Of a stretch of 34,131 bases of DNA, positions 1-8,635 are shown in pieces. Every line of letters starts with the position of its first letter. The stretch's first letter is position 1. A program made the translations under genes and the position numbers. The DNA comes from Flavobacterium sp. CF136 (GTDB lineage Bacteria; Bacteroidota; Bacteroidia; Flavobacteriales; Flavobacteriaceae), in NCBI RefSeq assembly GCF_000282055.1, contig NZ_AKJZ01000039.1, positions 1 to 34,131 on the forward strand, given 5' to 3'. Under the pieces are notes generated by a model. That model worked only from the letters and a program-made list of their open reading frames with translations, was not told the origin of the DNA and did not search any database.

Positions 1-3000
1 CAGGAATTTATACAGGTTTAATTGCAGGATCTTATTCAATTGTAGTGACTGACGCTAAAGGATGTCCTTCTGCTGCAATTCCGGTAACGATAACTGAGCC
101 AGCTGTAGTGACAGCATCTGCTGTCGTAACACCATTTGGTTGTGATGTTACAAATGCACCGCAAGATGCAATAGTAACTATTACTGCTGGTGGAGGAACT
201 CCAGGTTATACTTATAGTTTTGATAATGGAGCTACTTTCCAAACTTCAGCTTCATTCTCAGTAAATACGGCACAAACGATCAATTTTGTGGTTCATGATG
301 CTAATGGTTGTAGTATATCAGGACAAGCGATAGTTAATCCGTATTTACCACCAACAGATATGGATTTAACTTCCACACCAATTTACTGTAATACGCCGGG
401 AACTGTTGCAACAGTAACAGTAAATGGAGTAGCAGGAGGTGCAGCGCCATATACTTATGAAATTATTTCACCAGCTGCAGCAGTTACTGCTCCAAGCGCA
501 ACAAATAGTTTTAATAATTTAGCTCCTGATACTTATACTATAAAAGTAACAGACAGCAATGGCTGTAGTACAACTAAAGCGATTGTAGTAGAAGAAGCTG
601 ATAAAATATCAGTAACAGCACAATTAATCAATGACGTATATTGCAATGGCGGTAGCACGGGTGCTGCGAATTTTACAATAGCAAATTACATTACGGCTGG
701 TAATTATACATTTACATTATCTCCTAACTTGGGTACAATGGCTCAAAACGGTGATGTAGTAAGTTATACTGCTTTACCTCAGGGTAATTATACTTTCACG
801 GTTACTGATGGGGTTTCTGGTTGTCAGGCTTCAGTTACTAATTTCGTAATTAGCGAACCAACGGCTGCTTTAAGTTCAACTTCTGTTGCAACGAACATTA
901 ATTGTAATAATGATAGTGCTACGATAACAGTAACTCCAAGTGGAGGAACTGCTCCTTATAAATATGCAGTAGTCAAAACTGGTGATCCGGTTCCGGCAGC
1001 AGCAAGTTTTGTTACAAACGACCAATTGGTTGTTGACACCAATAATGGTGTTGATGTAAATTGGACAGTTTATGTATTGGATAGCAATAATTGTGATGCG
1101 AACAATGCTCAGCCAATTCTTTTAGACACTAATCCAACTATTGCCAGTGCAATAGCTACACAATGTCCTAGTGCTACAGGTACTTATGATATTATCGTAA
1201 CAGCAACAGGATTCAGTACAGCATTATTATATAGTGTTGATGGTGTTAGTTATGATTCAAATAATGTAATTACAGTAAATGCCCCAGGTGTATATAATGT
1301 AATAGTAAAAGATGCTAATGGTTGTGTTTCAACTGCTACTCCGGTTACTATTATGGAACCATTAATTCTTACTCCAACAGTTACTTCTTCTCCTTCTTGT
1401 ACAGATGGTGACGGTGTGGTGGCTGTAGCAACGACAGGTGGTTCAGGAAATTATGTTTATAACATTGACGGAGGCGCTTTTGGAGCAACGACACCTTTAG
1501 CAGGAGTTGCGTCCGGATCTCATACTATAGGGGTTCGTGATACAACTACTTTATGCGAAGTATTTGCGACAATAGATTTAAAACCTGCGACTCAAATTAC
1601 TGGATTTGCTTTGAGCACTACACCAGTAACTTGTAACGGAGGAAATGATGGTACAATTACAGCGACTATGGCAACTCCTGCAGTAGGTGTAAACGATAAT
1701 CCAGTATATGTGTATAGTCTGAATGGAGGTACTCCACAAGACTCACCTGTATTTAGCGGATTAACAGCTGGATCTTATACTGTGGCAGTAATATCTGAAA
1801 GAGGATGTACTGCAACTGCTACGATTTCAGTAATTGAACCAAATCCTGTTTTGGTAAATAATGTTGCTGTTTCACAATTTATTTGTACGACAGGTAATAC
1901 ATCTAATTTCGCAACTATTACAGTTGATCCGGCAACAGGAGTTACAGGTGGTTCAGGAACCTATACTGTTTATGAATTTATCAAAAACGGAAACCCGGTT
2001 CCGGTTCAAAAAGGAGCTTCAAATACGTATACCGAATTTGATTTATCTGGCGGAAGTTATACAGTAAATGTTTATGACAGCAATGGTTGTATGGGTACTT
2101 ATGCTACACCTATAACAATTGATCCATACATTGGCCTGGATAAAATAAATGTTATTAATACAGCTATTACATGTACTAATCTGGAAGATATTACGGCTAC
2201 GGCAGTTGATGCTTCCGGAACGACGATAGCAGGTATTCAATATACTTTGACAGATGTGAGTGGAGCAGTTTCATTCCCTTCTAATACAACAGGTAACTTT
2301 ACAGGTTTACAGGTTGGACAGTATATCATTACAGCATTAAATCCGATAACAGGATGTCGTATCGAAAAAGCTCATTATGTAAATGAACCAAATACATTCG
2401 ATCTAAACGTAGTGAAAACTAGTGATGTGGTTTGTTATGGCTCAAATGAAGGTGCAGTAACGGTTAACTTAATTGATAATCAAACTAATCCAACAAATGA
2501 TGCAGGAGCTTTTACATATACAGTATCAGGACCAGTACCAAGTTCAGGAACTCTTGCATCTGCAGGACCACTAAACTTAACAGGTTTAACAGCTGGTGAG
2601 TATACTATTTCAGCTACATTAAACAATAGTCCATTCTGTTCTGTTTCTACGACATTTACAATTTCTCAACCTTCTGCAACTTTGAGTATTTCGGAAACGC
2701 ATACAGCTATTACTTGTATCTCAGGTAATAACGATGGAAGCATTTCTGTTACAGCAACTGGCGGATGGGCTGGAGGATATGAATATCAGTTAGAAAATAG
2801 TACAGGCATAGTTTCAGCCTGGTCTGCAACTTATGATTATGCTAATTTAACTGCCGATACATATACAATACGTGTTAGAGATACAAAAGGCTGTTCAGTA
2901 AGTACTAATGTACAATTGGTAATTCCAACACCAATCGTAATTACAACAACACCAAATGTTCTGTTAACATGTTTTGGAGATAAGAACGGTACGATAACTG

Positions 3001-4925
3001 CTACTAATGTTACAGGTGGTCAGGGAAGTAATTATTTATATACTTTGAACATTGTTTCAGCAACACCGGTTATTGTTTCTGGTCCTCAAACATCTCCAGT
3101 TTTCACTGATTTAGGCATAGGAACTTATTCGATAACAGTTACTGATGGTTATAATTGTACAGCAACTTCTGGAACAATTGTTATAAGCGAGCCTACAGAA
3201 GTAATTCCAAGTTTGATTGTTTCTAAAACACAAACATGTTTAACACAAACAACACTTACATTAAGCGCAGTTGGAGGTACAAGTCCATATACATATAGTG
3301 CTGATGCAAATTTTGCTACTGTAATTGGTTCATTCGCTTCATCAACATCTTTTGATGTTCCGGCTGGTAATTATCATTACTATGTTAAAGATGCTAATGG
3401 TTGTGTAAGTTTTATATCAAATGATATCAAAATAGATCCTTTAGAACCATTAATTGTTAATTTAGAATTATCTAATGCTGTTGTAAAATGTACAGGTTCT
3501 GCTACAGGAGTTATTGTAGCAAATACAACAGGAGGTTTAGGAAATTATCAATATACATTGCTTAATGCTGCAGGAACAACTATTCTTGCAGGACCACAGG
3601 CAGAAGATAGATTCGAGAATCTTGTTGCAGGTACTTATACAGTAAAAGTTGATAGTGGAGATTGCTCAGACACAGAATCTGTTGAAATTAAGCAACCTGA
3701 TACACCGTTTACAGCTCAGGTAACAGTTTCTCCTGTTATGTGTTTTGGAGACAAGTCAGGTAAAATTGTCGTTACCGGTTCAGGTGGTACAGGTGCTTAT
3801 GTGTATTCTATTTCACCTAGATCAGACCAATACTTTGATGAAGGAACGTTTGAAAATTTAGCAGTAGGATTTTATACAATTCTGGCTAATGATGAAAACG
3901 GATGTCCATTTATGCAAGAAGTTGAAGTTACAGGACCTGCTTCACCACTTCAGGTAAGTGTAACGCCAGGTTCTATATTACCAGAACAATGTATAGGTGA
4001 ACTTAATGGTTCGTTTACTATAGATATTGCTGGAGGTACGGCACCTTATAAGGTAAGTTTAGATGATAAAAAAGGCACTTATTTTGATGTAACCAGTATG
4101 CCTTATGCATTTACAAATCTTAAAGGAGGTCTTCATAATGTATATGTAATAGATGCGAATGGCTGTACTTATGATCTGGAAAGTGTTGATGTACCACTTC
4201 CGGTAGACTTAACTTCAACTGTAGATGTTGATTATGGATGTGAAACTAATACAGTAACTGTTAATGTAATTGATACTACTATAAATCCTGCAGATCTTGA
4301 TTATGTTCTTGATAATGAATCAGGGACATATCAATCAGAGAATGTATTTAAAGATGTTCTTCCTGGTGATCACGTGATTTATGTTAGACATACTAATGGT
4401 TGTTCTTTACAGACGCCAGGCTTTAAAATTGATAGTTTTGACAAGTTAACTATCAAAGTAGTATCTGCTGGAGTAACTGAAATGAACGTAATTGAAGTTA
4501 TGGGTGTTGGAGGAAAATCTCCTTATGAATATAGTTTCAATGGAGAGCCGTTTACATCTTCTAACAAATATAATATCTACAAATCTGGAGATTATGAAGT
4601 AATAGTTAGAGATCAAAATGGTTGTACTGCGACGATAATCGTACCGATGATTTATGTTGATGTTTGTATCCCGAATTACTTTACTCCAAACGGAGATGGT
4701 CTTTATGACGGTTGGGGACCTGGTTGTACTAATATTTACAACAACCTTGAGTTCTCTATTTTTGACAGATACGGACGTATAATTGCCAAATATCACTACG
4801 GTGAGAAATGGGATGGTAAGTATAATGGAGAGGAGCTGCCAACAGGAGATTACTGGTATGTTCTAAAACTAAATGACGAGAAAGATGCAAGAGAGTTTGT
4901 TGGACATTTCACTTTATACAGATAA
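1..4925 (+). CDS. sprB: SprB-like gliding/adhesion repeat protein, C-terminal part (5' truncated)
   Basis: The frame is open from the first bases, so the true start lies upstream; the GTG at 45 is only an internal Val codon. More than 1,600 residues are visible. They form a chain of Ig-like repeats of roughly 80 residues, each opening with a Cys-containing motif such as VTCNGG or LTCFGDKNG and closing with motifs such as VTDSNGC or VKDANGC; I count 19 closing motifs. The last ~90 residues (IPNYFTPNGDG, FDRYGR, KWDGKYNGEELPTGDYWY, FTLYR end) match the gliding motility-associated C-terminal domain, the type B T9SS sorting signal. By family knowledge such proteins are exported by T9SS and carried along the cell surface as gliding adhesins. 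A PorP/SprF gene follows directly, as in the known sprB-sprF arrangement. The family is certain; orthology to SprB itself, rather than a paralogue, is likely but unproven. Confidence 0.88.
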   Translation, partial: GIYTGLIAGSYSIVVTDAKGCPSAAIPVTITEPAVVTASAVVTPFGCDVTNAPQDAIVTITAGGGTPGYTYSFDNGATFQTSASFSVNTAQTINFVVHDANGCSISGQAIVNPYLPPTDMDLTSTPIYCNTPGTVATVTVNGVAGGAAPYTYEIISPAAAVTAPSATNSFNNLAPDTYTIKVTDSNGCSTTKAIVVEEADKISVTAQLINDVYCNGGSTGAANFTIANYITAGNYTFTLSPNLGTMAQNGDVVSYTALPQGNYTFTVTDGVSGCQASVTNFVISEPTAALSSTSVATNINCNNDSATITVTPSGGTAPYKYAVVKTGDPVPAAASFVTNDQLVVDTNNGVDVNWTVYVLDSNNCDANNAQPILLDTNPTIASAIATQCPSATGTYDIIVTATGFSTALLYSVDGVSYDSNNVITVNAPGVYNVIVKDANGCVSTATPVTIMEPLILTPTVTSSPSCTDGDGVVAVATTGGSGNYVYNIDGGAFGATTPLAGVASGSHTIGVRDTTTLCEVFATIDLKPATQITGFALSTTPVTCNGGNDGTITATMATPAVGVNDNPVYVYSLNGGTPQDSPVFSGLTAGSYTVAVISERGCTATATISVIEPNPVLVNNVAVSQFICTTGNTSNFATITVDPATGVTGGSGTYTVYEFIKNGNPVPVQKGASNTYTEFDLSGGSYTVNVYDSNGCMGTYATPITIDPYIGLDKINVINTAITCTNLEDITATAVDASGTTIAGIQYTLTDVSGAVSFPSNTTGNFTGLQVGQYIITALNPITGCRIEKAHYVNEPNTFDLNVVKTSDVVCYGSNEGAVTVNLIDNQTNPTNDAGAFTYTVSGPVPSSGTLASAGPLNLTGLTAGEYTISATLNNSPFCSVSTTFTISQPSATLSISETHTAITCISGNNDGSISVTATGGWAGGYEYQLENSTGIVSAWSATYDYANLTADTYTIRVRDTKGCSVSTNVQLVIPTPIVITTTPNVLLTCFGDKNGTITATNVTGGQGSNYLYTLNIVSATPVIVSGPQTSPVFTDLGIGTYSITVTDGYNCTATSGTIVISEPTEVIPSLIVSKTQTCLTQTTLTLSAVGGTSPYTYSADANFATVIGSFASSTSFDVPAGNYHYYVKDANGCVSFISNDIKIDPLEPLIVNLELSNAVVKCTGSATGVIVANTTGGLGNYQYTLLNAAGTTILAGPQAEDRFENLVAGTYTVKVDSGDCSDTESVEIKQPDTPFTAQVTVSPVMCFGDKSGKIVVTGSGGTGAYVYSISPRSDQYFDEGTFENLAVGFYTILANDENGCPFMQEVEVTGPASPLQVSVTPGSILPEQCIGELNGSFTIDIAGGTAPYKVSLDDKKGTYFDVTSMPYAFTNLKGGLHNVYVIDANGCTYDLESVDVPLPVDLTSTVDVDYGCETNTVTVNVIDTTINPADLDYVLDNESGTYQSENVFKDVLPGDHVIYVRHTNGCSLQTPGFKIDSFDKLTIKVVSAGVTEMNVIEVMGVGGKSPYEYSFNGEPFTSSNKYNIYKSGDYEVIVRDQNGCTATIIVPMIYVDVCIPNYFTPNGDGLYDGWGPGCTNIYNNLEFSIFDRYGRIIAKYHYGEKWDGKYNGEELPTGDYWYVLKLNDEKDAREFVGHFTLYR
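48..4643 (+). repeat. About 19 degenerate SprB-type repeats inside the adhesin gene
   Basis: Closing motifs of the form hydrophobic-x-V-x-D-x-x-G-C recur along the protein (VTDAKGC, VHDANGC, VTDSNGC, VKDANGC, VYDSNGC, VRDTKGC, VIDANGC, VRDQNGC and more divergent versions). Spacing is about 240 bases on average but irregular. Units are conserved at the protein level and clearly diverged at the DNA level, so this is old tandem duplication rather than a recent DNA repeat. The paired Cys residues per unit could form intra-repeat disulphides outside the cell (inference). Confidence 0.85.
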
Positions 4926-4968
4926 CAAAATAATAGCCCCAATGATGTTATCTAAAAAATTTATTACA

Positions 4969-5943
4969 ATGAAAAAATTAATAGTATCCTTAGTACTCAT
5001 GGCTGTAACATCAGGTTACAGCCAAGAGTTAAACCTACCAGTGTTTACGCAGTATTTGGCGGATAACCCTTTTGTACTTTCTCCTGCCTATGCAGGTATT
5101 GGTGATAATCTTAGAATTAGAGTCAATGGCCTGACACAATGGGTAGGAATTAAAGACGCTCCCGAAAACCAATCTGCTTATATTGATTTTAGGCTTCTTG
5201 ATCGTTCAGGTGTTGGTATTTCGCTTTATAATGATAAAAACGGTTATACCAGACAAACTGGTGCAAAGGTTTCGTTCGCACATCACATTATTTTAGATTA
5301 TTATTCTAAGCAATATATGTCTTTTGGAATTTCTTATAACTTCAATAATTTCAGAATTGATACTGATGAATTTGAAACTGATGTCGAGCATCCTGTTTTT
5401 GATCCTTCAATAACGGATAATCGCTATACTTCAAACAATAATTTTGACATTAGTGCATTATATCGTAATAAGAATTTCTATTTAAGTTTTAATGCCAATA
5501 ACGTCTTAAAGAAAAATACAAATAAATTTAGAGGTGTTGAACCTGATTTACTATCTAATTACCAAGTATATACTGGTTATACATTTCGAGATGGTGAAAA
5601 CAGCCGTATAGAATATGAGCCATCTGTGTTCTATCAGTATTTCGCCAGTGATAAACGTTCAGCTACCGATTTCAACTTTAAATACAGACGCTATAACCGT
5701 TACGAAGAATATTATTGGATTGGGGTTTCGTATCGTATGCTAAACGACCAGTTTGCAAAACCATTATCTGTTGGACCAATGGCCGGTTTTATGAAATATA
5801 AATTCTATTTTGGATATTCCTATCAGATAATGTTTAATGATTTAGGAAACTATAATTCCGGTACGCACGTCGTAACTTTAGGATTCGATTTCCTTCAGGC
5901 ATTAAGTAGTTGTCCTTGTACGGATAGTCCGGTTCATGATTAA
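4969..5943 (+). CDS. sprF: PorP/SprF family T9SS outer-membrane protein
   Basis: From the ATG at 4969 this is a 324-residue protein with a clear signal peptide (MKKLIVSLVLMAVTSGYSQE) followed by the family hallmark PVFTQYLADNPFVLSPAYAG and a beta-strand-rich body (GVGISLYNDKNG, GISYNFNNFRID, KFYFGYSYQ). PorP/SprF proteins are outer-membrane partners needed for export or surface attachment of specific type B-sorted adhesins. The gene starts 43 bases after the adhesin stop and is almost surely cotranscribed with it, so it is probably its dedicated partner. In-frame ATGs at 4942 and 4945 are alternatives; they would only lengthen the n-region of the signal peptide, so 4969 is preferred. The length is normal for the family. 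Whether this is the SprF orthologue or a paralogue depends on the identity of the truncated adhesin. Confidence 0.87.
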   Translation: MKKLIVSLVLMAVTSGYSQELNLPVFTQYLADNPFVLSPAYAGIGDNLRIRVNGLTQWVGIKDAPENQSAYIDFRLLDRSGVGISLYNDKNGYTRQTGAKVSFAHHIILDYYSKQYMSFGISYNFNNFRIDTDEFETDVEHPVFDPSITDNRYTSNNNFDISALYRNKNFYLSFNANNVLKKNTNKFRGVEPDLLSNYQVYTGYTFRDGENSRIEYEPSVFYQYFASDKRSATDFNFKYRRYNRYEEYYWIGVSYRMLNDQFAKPLSVGPMAGFMKYKFYFGYSYQIMFNDLGNYNSGTHVVTLGFDFLQALSSCPCTDSPVHD

Positions 5944-6026
5944 TTCGTTTTAAACAAAATTTTTAAGAGCTAATAAGCTGCTATTATAAAGCAAGTCGCA
6001 ACATTTATGTGTTTTTACCGCAATAA

Positions 6027-6058
6027 TTTGAAATAGATTAGTAATAGCGTTAAATTTG
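6027..6058 (+). promoter_or_regulatory. Bacteroidota promoter for the first kinase/regulator pair
   Basis: A -33 box TTTG (6027-6030) and a -7 box TAAATTTG (6051-6058) are separated by 20 bases, fitting the Flavobacterium TTG/TAnnTTTG pattern. Transcription would begin near 6064. That excludes the in-frame TTG at 6056 as a start and supports ATG 6104 for the kinase. Confidence 0.65.
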
Positions 6059-6103
6059 ACTAGTATCATTTTGTCTGTCAAAAGGGATATTAAATTTAAT
6101 TTT

Positions 6104-7195
6104 ATGAAAGCAAAATTTTCATTTTATGCCAAGCATATATTCTTGTGCCTTGCTTTTTTATTTTTGCCGTATGCTTTTACGTCAACAAATAACAGTATCC
6201 TTTCATTGCCTAATTTGTATTCCAATAGTCATGATCGTATTTATCTCTTTATCTATTTTAGTTTACTCTGTTTCTTTTATTTCAACTACTATTATTTAAT
6301 TCCAAAATATTATTTTTTAAACAAACAGCTTTTATATTTTATAATTATTGCTTGTTTTCTTTTACTCTTTCTTTGGATTTCGAAATTTTTAGATCATCCA
6401 AATCATAATTTTTTAGACTTTGGTAACGATCCGGCGCCATTTATAAATCAGCAGGGATCTATGGGTAATGATTTTAGACCTCCGCCACCAATGCCAAACG
6501 GTCCATTTAAGAAAATGGGCAGCCCTCCAACTCAGTTCGGGCATACAGTTTTAGTATATTTATTGGGTGTGATTTCAAGTTTATTTTTTGCTATTTCCGG
6601 ACGTTTGATTAATGTAGAAAAAGAAAAAATGAAATCTGAACTGGCTTTTCTGAAAGCACAAATCAATCCGCATTTTTTATTTAATACGTTAAATAGTATT
6701 TATGCTTTGGCTTTAAAAAAAGACGATAAAACTCCTGATGCAGTTATACAATTATCGGAGTTAATGCGCTATGTAATTACTAATGCGAATGAGCAGGTAA
6801 TAGATTTAAACAAAGAAATCAATTATATTAATAATTTTGTTTCACTTCAAAAAACAAGGCTCGGTCAAACGGTGATGGTTGATTATAAAGTAAGTGGAAA
6901 CACTTTTGGTAAAGCAATTACACCGCTTATTTTAATTTCTTTTATTGAAAATGCCTTTAAACATGGTGTAAATCCCGATCAAACTTCTGTAATTTGCATT
7001 TATATTGATATTTTTGATGAAGAATTAACTTTGTTGGTATCTAATAAAAAAACATTTTCGGTTAAATCTGAAACCGGAATTGGGCTGCAAAATACAATTG
7101 AAAGATTAGCGTTATTATATCCGGAAAGACACCAACTTAAAATTGAAGACACTACAGACAAATATACCGTAAATTTATCCATAAAAGTAGGATGA
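6104..7195 (+). CDS. LytS/YehU-type membrane sensor histidine kinase (pair 1)
   Basis: 363 residues from ATG 6104. The N-terminal half has about four hydrophobic membrane segments. Between the third and fourth lies a loop rich in Pro, Gly, Asn and His (DHPNHNF, RPPPPMPNG), presumably outside the cytoplasmic membrane. The C-terminal half is a His_kinase/HATPase unit: phospho-acceptor block LKAQINPHFLFNTLNS, N-box FIENAFKHGV and G-box GIGLQNTIERL. It lacks the classical HisKA dimerisation helix, as is usual in this family. The stop overlaps the regulator's start (ATGA at 7192-7195), indicating translational coupling. It should autophosphorylate in response to an unknown envelope signal and pass phosphate to the adjacent LytTR regulator. 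A close paralogue lies at 8632-9681 on the other strand. Confidence 0.93.
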   Translation: MKAKFSFYAKHIFLCLAFLFLPYAFTSTNNSILSLPNLYSNSHDRIYLFIYFSLLCFFYFNYYYLIPKYYFLNKQLLYFIIIACFLLLFLWISKFLDHPNHNFLDFGNDPAPFINQQGSMGNDFRPPPPMPNGPFKKMGSPPTQFGHTVLVYLLGVISSLFFAISGRLINVEKEKMKSELAFLKAQINPHFLFNTLNSIYALALKKDDKTPDAVIQLSELMRYVITNANEQVIDLNKEINYINNFVSLQKTRLGQTVMVDYKVSGNTFGKAITPLILISFIENAFKHGVNPDQTSVICIYIDIFDEELTLLVSNKKTFSVKSETGIGLQNTIERLALLYPERHQLKIEDTTDKYTVNLSIKVG

Positions 7196-7884
7196 TTAAA
7201 GCAATAGCACTAGATGATGAGCCTTTGGCATTAGAGATTTTACAAAATTTATGTACTGATATTGAGTATGTAGATTTGCAAAAAACCTTTACCAAGTCTG
7301 AGGAAGCTTTTAAATATCTCAGAAAATATCCTGTCGACTTGTTGTTTTTAGATATCGATATGCCATCAATTTCAGGATTAGATTTTTATAAAAAATTACC
7401 ACACAAAACAATGGTAATTTTTACTACTGCCTATTCAGAATATGCCGTTGAAGGTTTTACATTGAATGCAACGGACTATCTTTTAAAACCCATTTCGCTT
7501 TCCCGATTTCAACAAGCAGTCGAAAAAGCTTTTCAACAATGGAAAACTCAAAATCAAAATTCAGAACAGCAATATCTTTTTATTCGGGCAGATTATAGTC
7601 TGATGAAAATTCTGTTTTCGGATATTTTATACATTGAGGGCTTGGATGACTATCTTAAAATTCACATTCAAAACCAAAAAACGGTTGTGACCAGAATGAC
7701 GTTAAAGGTGATACTTCAAAAACTGCCTGTTAATGAATTTATAAGAGTACATCGTTCATTTATTGTTTCTATATCCAAAATAGATAAGATAAGAAATAAA
7801 ATCATTTATATAAACGATAAGGAAATTCCTGTAAGTGCGAGTTACGAAACCGAATTTTTTGTGTTGTTCAATGATAAAGGCTGA
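7192..7884 (+). CDS. LytTR-family response regulator (pair 1)
   Basis: 230 residues. An N-terminal receiver domain has the acidic pocket DDE at residues 8-10, the predicted phospho-acceptor Asp54 (LFLDIDMPS), the conserved TTAYSEYA block and the KP of LLKP. The C-terminal half (about 125-230) is a LytTR DNA-binding domain with DILYIEGLDDYLKIH and FIRVHRSFIVS. It overlaps the kinase stop by four bases, so the two are one operon. LytTR regulators bind direct repeats upstream of targets; no convincing pair was seen by eye in the nearby gaps. It is strikingly similar to the regulator at 7940-8635. Confidence 0.95.
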   Translation: MIKAIALDDEPLALEILQNLCTDIEYVDLQKTFTKSEEAFKYLRKYPVDLLFLDIDMPSISGLDFYKKLPHKTMVIFTTAYSEYAVEGFTLNATDYLLKPISLSRFQQAVEKAFQQWKTQNQNSEQQYLFIRADYSLMKILFSDILYIEGLDDYLKIHIQNQKTVVTRMTLKVILQKLPVNEFIRVHRSFIVSISKIDKIRNKIIYINDKEIPVSASYETEFFVLFNDKG

Positions 7885-7939
7885 GTTCCACTATTCAGGC
7901 TATAAGGTCAAATTCTTTACTTTTGCTTTTTAACATCTT

Positions 7940-8635
7940 TTAATTAGTTTTATTATTATTCAGAATTTGTAAAAATTCAGCTTCATAGCTTGTTCCCAAA
8001 GGGATTTCATTATCGTTTATATAAATGATTTTATTGCGATACGATTCCATATTTGGTAATGAAATTATAAATGAACGATGTACTCTTATAAATTCTGTTG
8101 TAGGCAATTTTTCCGACAAGGATTTCATTGTCATTCTCACAACCAAAGTCTTTTGATTTTTGATATGTACTTTTAAATAATTATCCAGGCCCTCGATGTA
8201 TAAAATATCTGGCAGCAACACTTTGGTCAAACCATAATCAACACGGAAAAGGATATAATTTTGTTTGTCAGCTTTTTGAATTTGATTTAGCTTTTTTACT
8301 TTATCAATAGCTTTCAAAAAACGATCGTAACTAAAAGGTTTCATTAAATAATCCACAGCATTCAATTCATAGCTTTCCGCTGCATATTCTGAATAGGCCG
8401 TAGTAAAAATCACTGTTGTTTGTTGTGAGATTGACTTGTAAAAATCAATTCCGGAAACAGACGGCATATTGATGTCCAAAAAAAGTAAATCTACCGGGTA
8501 CTCTTCCAGGTAAAACCGAGCATCTTGTGTTTTTGTAAAGAATTTTACTAAATTCACTTCTTTGCTTTGATTGCAAAAAGCTTCTAAAACTTCCAATGCC
8601 GGTAATTCATCGTCTAATGCAATTGCTGTTATCAT
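7940..8635 (-). CDS. LytTR-family response regulator (pair 2)
   Basis: 231 residues on the minus strand, converging on pair 1 with a 55-base gap. The receiver carries DDE at 8-10, Asp54 in LFLDINMPS, TTAYSEYA and the KP of LMKP; the LytTR domain carries DILYIEGLDNYLKVH and FIRVHRSFIIS. Near the N-terminus DDELPALE replaces the DDEPLALE of the paralogue. Its ATG overlaps the stop of its kinase (TGA within ATGA), so it is the second gene of a two-gene operon. The two regulators look alike over their whole length, which makes cross-talk or shared targets plausible (inference). Confidence 0.95.
   Translation of the reverse strand: MITAIALDDELPALEVLEAFCNQSKEVNLVKFFTKTQDARFYLEEYPVDLLFLDINMPSVSGIDFYKSISQQTTVIFTTAYSEYAAESYELNAVDYLMKPFSYDRFLKAIDKVKKLNQIQKADKQNYILFRVDYGLTKVLLPDILYIEGLDNYLKVHIKNQKTLVVRMTMKSLSEKLPTTEFIRVHRSFIISLPNMESYRNKIIYINDNEIPLGTSYEAEFLQILNNNKTN

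Noticed and set aside
45..47. GTG as a start codon of the adhesin gene
   Set aside because: The frame continues to the window edge with repeat sequence (GLIAGSYSIV), so this is an internal Val.
6056..6103. Upstream TTG start for kinase 1
   Set aside because: It overlaps the -7 box and would precede the predicted transcript start; ATG 6104 gives a normal membrane N-terminus.
7885..7939. Shared bidirectional terminator between the two regulators
   Set aside because: GGCTGAG and TTCAGGC look complementary at first sight but do not pair properly, and no T-tract follows.
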